Positions 6,886 to 13,740 of a stretch of 13,740 nucleotides of DNA are shown one piece after another. The DNA comes from a bacterium (GTDB taxonomy: Bacteria > Latescibacterota > UBA2968 > GCA-2709665). Both the position numbers and the translations under genes were made by a program. Position 1 is the first letter of the stretch, and every line of letters begins with the position of its first letter. Under the pieces are notes generated by a model, which was not told where the DNA came from, did not search any database, and saw nothing but the letters and a program-made list of their open reading frames with translations. The DNA is taken from the NCBI GenBank assembly GCA_027619145.1, contig JAQCGA010000038.1:1-13740 (forward strand), written 5' to 3'.

Positions 6886-7473
6886 ATGTCCCGCACAGCC
6901 CGCATCCAGCGCGCCACCTCCGAAACCGACATCGACCTCTCCTTCACCCTGGACGGGTCCGGCACCTGCTGCTCGGAAACCGGCATCGGCTTCTTCGACC
7001 ACATGCTCAACGCATTTACGCGGCATGGCCTCTTCGACCTGGATCTCACCTGCCGCGGCGACCTGAATGTGGACGCGCACCACACCGTAGAAGACACCGG
7101 TATCTGCCTGGGCCAGGCCGTTGCTGAAGCGCTTTCAGATCGGGCGGGTATCACCCGATTCGGCTCTGCGTACGTACCCATGGACGAGGCCCTTGCCCGT
7201 GCTGTTGTAGACCTCTCGGGCCGCCCGTACCTCGTTTACAATGCCGGGTTTTCCGAAGAAATGGTTGGCGAATTTCCAACCTCTCTCGCCCTCGAATTCT
7301 TCCGGTCTCTGGCCGACCATGGGCGAATGAACCTGCACATCGATCTCATCCGGGGCACCAATGCCCACCACGGCATCGAAGCCATCTTCAAAGCCGTGGG
7401 ACGGGCCTTGCGTCAGGCCTGTGCCTTTGACCCCGGCGTAAGCGGCATCCCCTCTACCAAAGGTGTCCTATGA
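6886..7473 (+). CDS. hisB: HisB, imidazoleglycerol-phosphate dehydratase (monofunctional)
   Basis: HisB is a manganese-dependent dehydratase that converts imidazole-glycerol phosphate to imidazole-acetol phosphate, the substrate of HisC. At 195 residues it is the stand-alone dehydratase domain, without the N-terminal HAD phosphatase found in the E. coli fusion. Conserved metal-binding stretches are GIGFFDHMLNAFTRHG, DAHHTVEDTGICLGQAV, and GTNAHHGIEAIFKAVGRALRQAC, and the protein ends in PSTKGVL, nearly the same as the E. coli C-terminus. It is separated from hisC by 236 bp of repeats but has its own strong ribosome site. Its stop overlaps the start of a HAD phosphatase gene as ATGA at 7470-7473, so the two products are translated together. 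The call is firm. Confidence 0.97.
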   Translation: MSRTARIQRATSETDIDLSFTLDGSGTCCSETGIGFFDHMLNAFTRHGLFDLDLTCRGDLNVDAHHTVEDTGICLGQAVAEALSDRAGITRFGSAYVPMDEALARAVVDLSGRPYLVYNAGFSEEMVGEFPTSLALEFFRSLADHGRMNLHIDLIRGTNAHHGIEAIFKAVGRALRQACAFDPGVSGIPSTKGVL

Positions 7474-8054
7474 GCGGAAAACCGGCCGTCTTTCTGGACC
7501 GGGACGGCATCCTGATTACCGAACGCGGTTATTTGACGAAACCAGAAAATCTCCAGCTCTTTCCCGACGCACCAAAAGCCGTATCCGCTCTTCGGGAAGC
7601 AGGGTACGCTGTCTTCGTCGTCACCAACCAATCTGCCGTTGCACGCGGCTTCATCACCGAAGCCTTACTGACGGATATTCATCACGAACTCGAACGCCAG
7701 CTCTCGGCCAGCGGTGCACGCCTGAACGGCATTTACACCTGTCCGCACCATCCCGAAGTAGGCCCGCCGGCCTATCAAAAACGCTGCACCTGCCGTAAGC
7801 CGGAACCGGGGCTTCTCCTTCGGGCCGCAACTGAACACAACCTGGACCTCGCCCGTTCTTTCATGGTTGGCGACAACCTGACCGACCTGCAAGCTGGCTG
7901 GAATGCCGGATGCCAATCGATACTTGTAAAAACAGGCCACGGAACCCAGGTGCACGCAGAAGCCACATCCGAAATCCTCGGCCGCATCGCCTGCATCGCA
8001 GAAACGCTGTCAGATGCGGCAAATTGGATCTGTACATCTTTTACCCGGCCGTGA
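7470..8054 (+). CDS. GmhB-like HAD phosphatase: histidinol-phosphate or heptose-bisphosphate phosphatase
   Basis: This 194-residue HAD-IIIA phosphatase has the nucleophile and acid pair D10/D12 in FLDRDG, TNQS at 52-55, a zinc site C91-P-H93 with C106-T-C108, K110 in CRKP, and the metal ligand D135 in MVGDN. The residues and spacing fit E. coli GmhB with an offset of one, including the long loop between the zinc-ligand pairs. The E. coli HisB phosphatase domain has a shorter loop. GmhB removes the 7-phosphate of D-glycero-D-manno-heptose 1,7-bisphosphate for LPS core or S-layer heptose. However, the gene overlaps hisB (ATGA), and GmhB-like enzymes serve as histidinol-phosphate phosphatase in some bacteria. 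The glycan genes downstream favour heptose and the coupling favours histidine. The family is firm; the substrate is undecided. Confidence 0.88.
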   Translation: MSGKPAVFLDRDGILITERGYLTKPENLQLFPDAPKAVSALREAGYAVFVVTNQSAVARGFITEALLTDIHHELERQLSASGARLNGIYTCPHHPEVGPPAYQKRCTCRKPEPGLLLRAATEHNLDLARSFMVGDNLTDLQAGWNAGCQSILVKTGHGTQVHAEATSEILGRIACIAETLSDAANWICTSFTRP

Positions 8055-8057
8055 ACG

Positions 8058-9182
8058 GTGAATATTCTCCACACCATATACGACGACGTGGCCAACCCCT
8101 GGTGCGGCGGTGGGGGCGCGGTACGGGCATTTGAAATCAATCGCCGTCTGGCGCAAAAGCACCGCATCATCCAGGTCACCGGAAACTTCCCCGGTGCCCC
8201 ACCACAGGAAGTCCGTGAGAACATCGATTTTCGCCGCGTGGGTTCCACCCGCAATTACGCACTCAGCCGGCTCAGCTTCTGCGCACGCGCTTCTCGCATC
8301 GTAACAACAGAACCATTCGACCTCTGGGTCTACGACTTCTCCGCCTTCTCGCCCGTCCTTGCGGGTGCCCAGTACCGCAATCGCGCAATCCTGCTCTTGC
8401 ACCATCTGATGTCCACACATGCCGCCCGAAAATATCCCGGCATCGGACGTCTGGCCGGAGTCGCAGAAACAGCTCATCTTCGTACGTACCGGCGGTTCAT
8501 TGCCGTATCCGAAAGCACCGCGCAACAGATCGCGGATCAAGCCCCAGATGCTCAAATCCACACCGTCCACAACGGCGTGGATGCCGCCTGTTTTGTTCCG
8601 GATCTGCCCGAAGAAAACTACATCCTCTTTTTTGGTCGCCTGGACATCTACACCAAAGGCATCGACATCCTGCTTGCCGCCTTCGCCCGGCTCCAGGAAC
8701 CATACCCGAATCTCCGCCTCGTCCTGGCCGGCCGGGCCACACCCAAACGCCAGCAGGAAGTCCGGTCTCGCGCCGAAACCCTGGGCATATCCAATCGCGT
8801 AGAAGTTACAGGGCCTGTCTCAGACGAACAAAAACATCAACTTTTCGGCCGGGCTCTCTTCTTCTGCCTGGCCTCCCGCTACGAAGGCTGGGGCATGGTC
8901 GCCATAGAAGCCGGTGCCGCGGGCAAAGCCGTTGTTGGCACCTCCATCCCGGGCCTGATTGACGCAGTCCGCCACGGAGAAACCGGCTTACTCGTCCCGT
9001 CCGAAGACGAAGTCGCCCTGGCCAACACAATGGACAACCTCCTGCGCAACCCCGACCTGCGCCGAAAACTCGGCACTCAGGGCAGAAAATGGGCGCAGCA
9101 CTTCACCTGGGACCGCATTGCCCGCGAACAGGAAGAAGCCTATCTCCAGGCAATTGAACAGGAACCAATTGATAATTGCTAA
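8058..9182 (+). CDS. GT4-family glycosyltransferase
   Basis: This is a predicted cytosolic, retaining GT-B glycosyltransferase of family GT4 (374 residues) that moves a sugar from a nucleotide donor to a growing glycan. The N-terminal half starts NILHTIYDDVANPWCGGGGAVRAFEI, with the glycine-rich acceptor-side loop. The C-terminal half has the linker HNGVD, FFGRLDIYTKGIDILLAAF, and the family E-x7-E motif at E276 and E284 in EGWGMVAIEAG, which contacts the donor. It starts with a GTG 3 nt after the phosphatase stop and has no clear ribosome site, so it probably relies on coupling. The last residues, including the stop, are encoded by a heptamer tandem repeat (9166-9207), so the natural C-terminus may have been altered. 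Donor and acceptor cannot be named. Confidence 0.88.
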   Translation: MNILHTIYDDVANPWCGGGGAVRAFEINRRLAQKHRIIQVTGNFPGAPPQEVRENIDFRRVGSTRNYALSRLSFCARASRIVTTEPFDLWVYDFSAFSPVLAGAQYRNRAILLLHHLMSTHAARKYPGIGRLAGVAETAHLRTYRRFIAVSESTAQQIADQAPDAQIHTVHNGVDAACFVPDLPEENYILFFGRLDIYTKGIDILLAAFARLQEPYPNLRLVLAGRATPKRQQEVRSRAETLGISNRVEVTGPVSDEQKHQLFGRALFFCLASRYEGWGMVAIEAGAAGKAVVGTSIPGLIDAVRHGETGLLVPSEDEVALANTMDNLLRNPDLRRKLGTQGRKWAQHFTWDRIAREQEEAYLQAIEQEPIDNC

Positions 9183-9207
9183 TGGCTAATTGTCAATTGT
9201 CAATTTT
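9166..9207. repeat. Tandem heptamer repeat (YAATTGN, six units)
   Basis: Six head-to-tail heptamers of consensus YAATTGN fill exactly 42 bp, with TAATGGC and CAATTTT as the diverged units. The first two and a bit encode the last residues and the TAA stop (9180-9182) of the GT4 gene; the rest lies between it and the next ribosome site. A further lone CAATTGA occurs at 9151-9157. The AT-rich composition contrasts with the GC-rich genes around it. Confidence 0.8.
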
Positions 9208-9221
9208 CGCTTCACCGCAAC

Positions 9222-9225
9222 GGAG
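9222..9225 (+). promoter_or_regulatory. Ribosome binding site setting the GTG start at 9232
   Basis: GGAG lies 6 nt before GTG 9232. A longer reading from TTG 9190 would begin inside the heptamer repeat and has no ribosome site, so 9232 is preferred. Confidence 0.7.
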
Positions 9226-9231
9226 CCCTCC

Positions 9232-11181
9232 GTGTCCTGCAAACTCTACTCCTGGTGCAAAACCCTCGGTCTGCCCGCCCTGCTCTCCTACCTTGTTTGC
9301 AGCGTGCTCTTCACCTATCCCCTGATCCTGAACCTGGCCACACATGTGCCCGGCCTCGCAATTGAAGGCGACGTTGCCGTTGCCATCTGGAACCTCTGGT
9401 GGACCGAAAAAGCCCTGCAAGCAGGCATCAGTCCACTTTTTACAGACTACATTTTTTATCCGTACGGCGTTTCCCTGGTCTTTCACGGCATGGTCCTTTC
9501 CAAAGCCCTGCTTTCCACCTTGCTACAACCCACGTTTACGCCCTGGACGGTCTACAATCTCCTGATCCTGGCCACCTTTGCAACCGCCGGGTTCACCATG
9601 TACCACCTCGCCCGGTACCTCACCGGGTCCTCCGCAGCAGCCTGGGTAGCAGGCCTCATTTACGGTTTCAGCCCCTATATGCTGGCCCGAGGCCTGGGGC
9701 ACCTCAACTATCTCAGCAGCGAGTGGTTGCCCGTGTACATCCTCTGCCTCCTGCGCCTGGCCCACGAAGGGCGCCGCCGCTGGGCCGTTGGTGCCGGATT
9801 CTTCCTGCTGCTCACAGCATACTGTGAGTATTATTACGTTATTTACCTGACCCTCTTCACCGTGCTCTTCCTGGCCTACCTCATCTGGCAAGAACCGGCC
9901 ACGATCTGGAACAGACCCTTTCTACTGAACTTCGCCCTGATGGGTGGTATCGCCGCAGTAGGATTCTCCCCTGTTCTTACAGCCCTCTTCAGCGGCAAAG
10001 AAACAGGCTTTGTTTTCAGCGGTTGGAGCGGATCTGGAAAATACGGCGCAGACCTGTTGGCATTTTTCACCCCACCACCCGGCGGCCTGCTCTTTGGAGA
10101 CTGGACCCAGGACCTTTTTTCGAAATTCACCGGCGGAAATGCAACCGAGGCCACGGTCTTTACCGGCTACACCGTCCTGATCCTGGCTGGCTGGGCTGTT
10201 CTCCGCCGCCGCGCTGAAATAGGTGTGCGGCTCTGGCTGGCTGTCACCTTGATCTTCTTCGTGCTCGCTCTGGGGCCCCTGTTACACATTGGCGGAAACT
10301 TTGTGTTTGGCCTGGGTCCCATCCGGTTTGCAATTCCACTTCCCTACATCCTTATCCATTATCTGCCACTCATCAAAGGCGCTCGTGTCCCTGCTCGATT
10401 CGACATTATGGTCAGCCTGGGCCTGGCCGTTTTAAGCGCCTACGGCCTCTCTGGCTGGCTCAAACGCCCCCTGCGGACCTGGAATGTGGCCGTGGGAATT
10501 TTCTTGCTGATTTCCCTGGAATATCTTAGGTTGCCTTACCCACTTTCTCCCGTTGAAATCCCGGAGGTATACCATACCATTGCCCAGGACAAACGCGACG
10601 TAACCGTTCTGGAAATTCCGCTGGGCTGGGGAACAGGCTGGGGCACCACCGGACGCCTCCAGGGCGCACAACAGGTCCATCAAATTGTACACGAAAAACG
10701 TCTGGTAAGCGGTTTTGCCTCGCGCGTTTCTCAGAACAAACTCGAAAGGATGCAGGCTCTCCCTCTAGCAGAAGACGTGCTGGCGCTTCAGAACCAGGTA
10801 AAAATTCCCACCGCCGACTCGCACCGAGAATCAATCCGGGAACAACTCCAGGAATTGCTGGACCACATGCCAAACCTGCTCGTCAACTATATCAATCGCG
10901 ATGCGTCTGTGAGCAACTTTCTAAATCCTCCGGACAACCAGCAGGCCGTTTCCTCGAATCCTTTGCCGAACCCGGAACAGGCTCGCAAAAAAGGACGCGA
11001 ACTCGTCCAAAAGGCAAACCTGGCCTACGTGATCGTACATCCTCCTTATTCACAGCACAGGTCATTGGTACACTACCTGGAAACAGCTCTGCCTCTGGTT
11101 CAATTCTACAACCAGGACAACATCCTGGGCTACCGAATCGAAACCCCAAACCCTGTGTCACCTTCCGGAGCAGCCGAATGA
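9232..11181 (+). CDS. Polytopic membrane protein, GT-C/YfhO-like putative glycosyltransferase
   Basis: This 649-residue inner-membrane protein has about ten hydrophobic helices spread over residues 14-430 and a soluble C-terminal part of roughly 220 residues. The first external loop carries EGDVAVAIWNLWW (45-57). An acidic residue here (D47) is typical of GT-C glycosyltransferases, which use lipid-linked sugars on the outer face. IFYPYGVSL, GLIYGFSPYMLARGLGHLNY and RVPARFD (385-391) match a large, poorly characterised YfhO/mannosyltransferase-like family that I recognise by pattern. The C-terminal segment with a conserved HxKRLVSGFxSR-type stretch also fits it. It may add or transfer a sugar in surface-glycan assembly. 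It lies 49 nt after the GT4 gene and overlaps the next gene by ATGA. The topology is well supported; the enzymatic role is inferred. Confidence 0.72.
   Translation: MSCKLYSWCKTLGLPALLSYLVCSVLFTYPLILNLATHVPGLAIEGDVAVAIWNLWWTEKALQAGISPLFTDYIFYPYGVSLVFHGMVLSKALLSTLLQPTFTPWTVYNLLILATFATAGFTMYHLARYLTGSSAAAWVAGLIYGFSPYMLARGLGHLNYLSSEWLPVYILCLLRLAHEGRRRWAVGAGFFLLLTAYCEYYYVIYLTLFTVLFLAYLIWQEPATIWNRPFLLNFALMGGIAAVGFSPVLTALFSGKETGFVFSGWSGSGKYGADLLAFFTPPPGGLLFGDWTQDLFSKFTGGNATEATVFTGYTVLILAGWAVLRRRAEIGVRLWLAVTLIFFVLALGPLLHIGGNFVFGLGPIRFAIPLPYILIHYLPLIKGARVPARFDIMVSLGLAVLSAYGLSGWLKRPLRTWNVAVGIFLLISLEYLRLPYPLSPVEIPEVYHTIAQDKRDVTVLEIPLGWGTGWGTTGRLQGAQQVHQIVHEKRLVSGFASRVSQNKLERMQALPLAEDVLALQNQVKIPTADSHRESIREQLQELLDHMPNLLVNYINRDASVSNFLNPPDNQQAVSSNPLPNPEQARKKGRELVQKANLAYVIVHPPYSQHRSLVHYLETALPLVQFYNQDNILGYRIETPNPVSPSGAAE
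11167..11170 (+). promoter_or_regulatory. Ribosome binding site of the UDP-sugar dehydrogenase
   Basis: GGAG within the end of the membrane-protein gene lies 7 nt before ATG 11178, supporting the start that overlaps the upstream stop. Confidence 0.65.
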
Positions 11182-12383
11182 AAAACGGGTCGGACAAGAA
11201 ATATGACATTTGCATTGTAGGCGGTGCCGGCCACGTGGGCCTGCCGCTGGCCATCACCTTTGCCAGCAAAGGGTTTCGGGTAATTATTTATGACCTCCAC
11301 GAAACCAACCTGAAACGCATCTCTCAAGGGGAACTCCCTTTTACAGAAAAAGGCGCACAGCCTCTCCTGGAAAAAGTTCTGGCAGACGGTCTACTGCACA
11401 CTTCTTCAGATCCTGTATCAGTAGGTGATGCATCCACCGTCATCATCACCATCGGCACGCCCGTAGACGAATTCATGAACCCGGTCCTGTCCGTCATCAA
11501 ACAATGTGCAGACGACCTCTGGCCGTACCTCATAGACGGACAGCTTCTCGTTCTACGTTCCACCGTATATCCTGGTACAACAGACTGGTTGGACGACTAC
11601 CTCAAAGCCCGAAGTAAAAAACTCAAAGTTGCATTTTGTCCCGAACGTGTGGTACAGGGCAAAGCCATTGAAGAAATTCAGTGCCTGCCTCAACTTGTAA
11701 GTGGTGTAGGCGAAGAAGCCGAAAATGAAGCAGCAGACCTCTTTCAAAAGCTCGCACCCGAAATTGTTCGCCTTACCCCCATGGAAGCCGAGTTTGCAAA
11801 ACTCTTCAACAACGCCTACCGCTACATCCAGTTTGCCACAGCCAATCAGTTCTACATGATCACCCGCACAGCAGGTGTGGACTATAACCGGGTGCTGGAA
11901 GGCATGAAGAAGAACTATCCCCGTGCTCAGGATATCCCACACGCTGGCTTCGCGGCCGGTCCCTGCTTGCTCAAAGACACCATGCAGCTGGCCGCCTTCT
12001 CCAACAACCAGTTCACCCTCGGCCACGCTGCGTTGAACATCAACGAAGGGCTGGTCCTCTACCTGGCCGAAGAAATCGAAAAAGAATACGGAAGCCTGCG
12101 CAACCTCAGCGTGGGCCTGCTCGGCATGGCCTTCAAAGCGGACAGCGACGATACCCGCGTTTCTCTCAGTTACAAGCTTAAAAAAATGCTCATGTTCCGG
12201 GCCCGCGAAATCCTCACCACAGACCCACACGTCACCACAGACCCGGACCTGCTCCCGCTGGAAGAAGTTGTGCGCCGCAGCGACATCATGGTTCTTTGCG
12301 TACCGCATACCGCATACCACAACCTGGACCACGGCAACAAACCAGTGGTGGACATCTGGGGGTTTCTCGACCGTGGCAAATAA
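11178..12383 (+). CDS. Nucleotide-sugar 6-dehydrogenase (UDP-glucose/UDP-ManNAc dehydrogenase family)
   Basis: This enzyme oxidises the C6 hydroxyl of a UDP-sugar to a carboxylate in two NAD-dependent steps, making a UDP-uronic acid for surface glycans. The 401 residues include an N-terminal Rossmann motif IVGGAGHVGLPLA (GxGxxG with His for the usual Tyr), then STVYPGTT, and FCPERVVQGKAIEEI, whose CPERV-x-GK pattern is nearer the WecC/WbpA group than UDP-glucose dehydrogenase. The catalytic cysteine is C263 in AGPCLLKDT; the usual GGxC has become AGPC. The C-terminal UDP-binding domain contains LGMAFKADSDDTRVS. The first codon overlaps the membrane-protein stop (ATGA), and the stop overlaps the next gene by 11 nt, so this is a tight operon. 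The family is firm; the substrate (glucose, GlcNAc or ManNAc) is uncertain. Confidence 0.92.
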   Translation: MKNGSDKKYDICIVGGAGHVGLPLAITFASKGFRVIIYDLHETNLKRISQGELPFTEKGAQPLLEKVLADGLLHTSSDPVSVGDASTVIITIGTPVDEFMNPVLSVIKQCADDLWPYLIDGQLLVLRSTVYPGTTDWLDDYLKARSKKLKVAFCPERVVQGKAIEEIQCLPQLVSGVGEEAENEAADLFQKLAPEIVRLTPMEAEFAKLFNNAYRYIQFATANQFYMITRTAGVDYNRVLEGMKKNYPRAQDIPHAGFAAGPCLLKDTMQLAAFSNNQFTLGHAALNINEGLVLYLAEEIEKEYGSLRNLSVGLLGMAFKADSDDTRVSLSYKLKKMLMFRAREILTTDPHVTTDPDLLPLEEVVRRSDIMVLCVPHTAYHNLDHGNKPVVDIWGFLDRGK

Positions 12384-13347
12384 ATTCTACCTCGTAACCG
12401 GCGGAACCGGATTCATTGGCTCGGCCCTTGTCCGTCGCCTCGTCCACAACGGCCACCGCGTCCGCGTGCTCGACAATCAATCCCGAGGCTCTGCCGCACG
12501 CCTGGCGGATATCCAGAGCGATTTCGAATTCGTCCAGGCAGACATCCGCAACCCGGCAGAAGTATCAAAAGCCGTGCAAGGTGTAGACAGCGTCTGTCAC
12601 CTCGCCTTTGTAAACGGCACCGAGTTCTTCTACTCCCGCCCCGGATTCGTCCTGGACGTGGGCGTCAAAGGCATTGTCAACACCCTGGACGCCTGCCTGG
12701 AACACAACGTCCCTGAATTCGTGCTCGCCTCCAGCTCGGAAGTCTATCAAACGCCGCCCCAAATCCCCACAGACGAATCTGCGCCCCTCTTGATTCCAGA
12801 TCCACTCAATCCCCGCTTCTCGTATGCCGGCGGAAAAATCATCAGCGAACTGATGGCGTTAAACTACGGCCGCGAAAACTTCGAGCGCGTACTCGTCTTC
12901 CGCCCACATAACGTATACGGTCCCGACATGGGCTGGGAACACGTCATCCCCCAGCTCGCCATCCGTGCAGGGGAAATGATCCAGAAACATCCGCACGATG
13001 AAATTTTATTCCCCATCCACGGCGACGGTACCGAAACCCGTGCATTTGTACACATCAACGACTTCACAGACGGGCTCGTCACCGTTCTGGATAAAGGCGA
13101 ACACCTGAATATCTACCACATTGGCAACAATGAAGAAGTTGCCATCCGAGACCTCGTACGCCTCATCTTCGACCACCTGAATCGGACGTGTAAAATCGTT
13201 CCCGGCGAACTCACACAGGGCAGTACCCGCAGGCGGTGTCCGGACATTTCCAAACTCGCGTCCCTGGGCTATCGCCCTCGTATATCACTCGCACAGGGCC
13301 TGCCCGATGTCGTGGACTGGTATACCACGCATTCCAAACCAGCATAA
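12373..13347 (+). CDS. NAD-dependent sugar epimerase/dehydratase (extended SDR)
   Basis: This 324-residue short-chain dehydrogenase of the extended type acts on a nucleotide-activated sugar: a 4-epimerase, a decarboxylase or a dehydratase. It has the NAD-binding GGTGFIG at 10-16, a D-x-R-N-like region around 55-60, SSSEVY before the catalytic site, the catalytic Y151-x3-K155 in SYAGGKIISE, and RPHNVYGPDMGWEHVIPQ, typical of this enzyme group. The GTG at 12373 is chosen because the Rossmann fold then begins at residue 5. A start further upstream, at 12268, would overlap the dehydrogenase by 116 nt and add an implausible Trp/Thr-rich leader. The 11-nt overlap suggests coupling to the dehydrogenase, whose uronic-acid product may be its substrate. 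The exact reaction cannot be read from the sequence. Confidence 0.9.
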   Translation: MANKFYLVTGGTGFIGSALVRRLVHNGHRVRVLDNQSRGSAARLADIQSDFEFVQADIRNPAEVSKAVQGVDSVCHLAFVNGTEFFYSRPGFVLDVGVKGIVNTLDACLEHNVPEFVLASSSEVYQTPPQIPTDESAPLLIPDPLNPRFSYAGGKIISELMALNYGRENFERVLVFRPHNVYGPDMGWEHVIPQLAIRAGEMIQKHPHDEILFPIHGDGTETRAFVHINDFTDGLVTVLDKGEHLNIYHIGNNEEVAIRDLVRLIFDHLNRTCKIVPGELTQGSTRRRCPDISKLASLGYRPRISLAQGLPDVVDWYTTHSKPA

Positions 13348-13416
13348 CAACCGATCGACCTATCCACAGGTTCGCTCGTTCTCTTTCCTGGCTTCTTCGC
13401 CGGATGTGAACCACAC

Positions 13417-13421
13417 AGGAG
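13417..13421 (+). promoter_or_regulatory. Ribosome binding site of the C-methyltransferase-like gene
   Basis: AGGAG lies 6 nt before ATG 13428, a strong signal that fixes the start of the truncated last gene. Confidence 0.8.
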
Positions 13422-13427
13422 TACCGA

Positions 13428-13740
13428 ATGCCATCCACAACCTCCCGAAGCATCGAAACCTGCCAGATCAGCGGGTCCAAAAACCTGCACTCCATCATGT
13501 TCCTGGGTTATGTACCCCCGGTCAATGACATGCAACCGATTGGCAGTCGCCCCGTCGAACAGTCCATGTACCCCCTCGAACTGCTCTACTGCCCGGACTC
13601 CCACCTGGTTCAGATCGGTTGCGAAGTGGATCCCAACATCCTGTTTCCACCAGGGTACCCCTACACCAGCGGAACCACCCGGATTCTGCGAGAAAACTTC
13701 GCCGACCTCTTTGAACAATGTCGAAAACTCTTTACGATCA
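13428..13740 (+). CDS. Sugar C-methyltransferase-like protein, 5' part, cut by right edge
   Basis: The first 104 codons are open to the window edge. The pattern matches the N-terminal putative zinc-binding domain of SAM-dependent NDP-sugar C-methyltransferases (Methyltransf_13 type): a first Cys motif, then LGYVPPVND (26-34), YPLELLYC (48-55), HLVQI (59-63) and the VDPxxLFPPGYPYTSGTT stretch (67-84). These enzymes add a methyl branch to deoxysugars in surface glycans and antibiotics. The family usually has two CxxC pairs. Here each second cysteine is serine: C12-x-x-S15 and C55-x-x-S58. The methyltransferase domain itself lies beyond the edge. It follows the SDR gene by 80 nt in the same direction with a strong ribosome site. 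The family assignment is good; activity and substrate are inferred. Confidence 0.78.
   Translation, partial: MPSTTSRSIETCQISGSKNLHSIMFLGYVPPVNDMQPIGSRPVEQSMYPLELLYCPDSHLVQIGCEVDPNILFPPGYPYTSGTTRILRENFADLFEQCRKLFTI

Noticed and set aside
9190..9231. TTG start giving a 663-residue membrane protein
   Set aside because: The extra 14 residues come largely from the heptamer repeat and lack a ribosome site, whereas GTG 9232 has GGAG at 6 nt.
12268..12372. Longer N-terminus for the SDR enzyme
   Set aside because: The extra 35 residues are Trp/Thr-rich, overlap the dehydrogenase gene and precede the Rossmann fold, which should begin near residue 5.
1..13740. CRISPR arrays, transposases, toxin-antitoxin pairs or phage genes
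   Set aside because: No regularly spaced direct repeats with unique spacers and no such protein signatures were seen; the repeats found are short intergenic elements.

Overview
This window comes from a bacterial chromosome of moderately high GC content, with dense gene packing, many coupled (ATGA-type) junctions and several GTG/TTG starts. No rRNA, tRNA, transposase or CRISPR array is visible. A GmhB-type phosphatase and surface-glycan genes suggest a Gram-negative, diderm-type cell. The intergenic repeats (octamers TTTGCGYC, heptamers YAATTGN, GC-rich hairpins) resemble those common in uncultured environmental lineages. The phylum cannot be fixed from sequence alone.

Layout. (1) 1-1423, minus strand: a YfcE/MJ0936-type metallophosphoesterase, a 252-bp gap holding an octamer repeat, a small DUF6504-like gene, and the 5' part of uvrC, which runs off the left edge. 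(2) 1424-1639: a divergent promoter region with a near-consensus sigma70-type promoter facing right. (3) 1640-3091: a solitary 483-residue PilZ-like protein whose two c-di-GMP motif halves lie about 190 residues apart. (4) 3360-7473: a histidine cluster hisG-hisD-hisC-hisB. The hisC-hisB gap holds a duplicated composite repeat, and palindromes lie before hisG and between hisD and hisC. (5) 7470-13740: a run of surface-polysaccharide genes joined to hisB by an ATGA overlap. They are a GmhB-like HAD phosphatase, a GT4 glycosyltransferase, a polytopic GT-C/YfhO-like membrane protein, a UDP-sugar 6-dehydrogenase, an NAD-dependent sugar epimerase/dehydratase, and the start of a sugar C-methyltransferase-like gene cut by the right edge.

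How the genes work together. HisG, HisD, HisC and HisB cover the first step, the dehydratase, the aminotransferase and the final oxidation of histidine synthesis; hisI/E, hisA, hisF and hisH are not in the window. Histidinol-phosphate phosphatase is the missing late step. The HAD phosphatase fused by overlap to hisB could supply it, or it could belong to heptose synthesis in the following glycan cluster; this is the main functional ambiguity. The glycan genes would oxidise a UDP-sugar to a uronic acid, remodel it with the SDR enzyme, possibly C-methylate a sugar, and transfer sugars at the membrane.

No clearly new defence or mobile system was found. The most interesting points are the split PilZ protein, the his/glycan phosphatase junction, the repeat-encoded C-terminus of the GT4 protein, the methyltransferase whose putative zinc site has lost half its cysteines, and the layered intergenic repeats.
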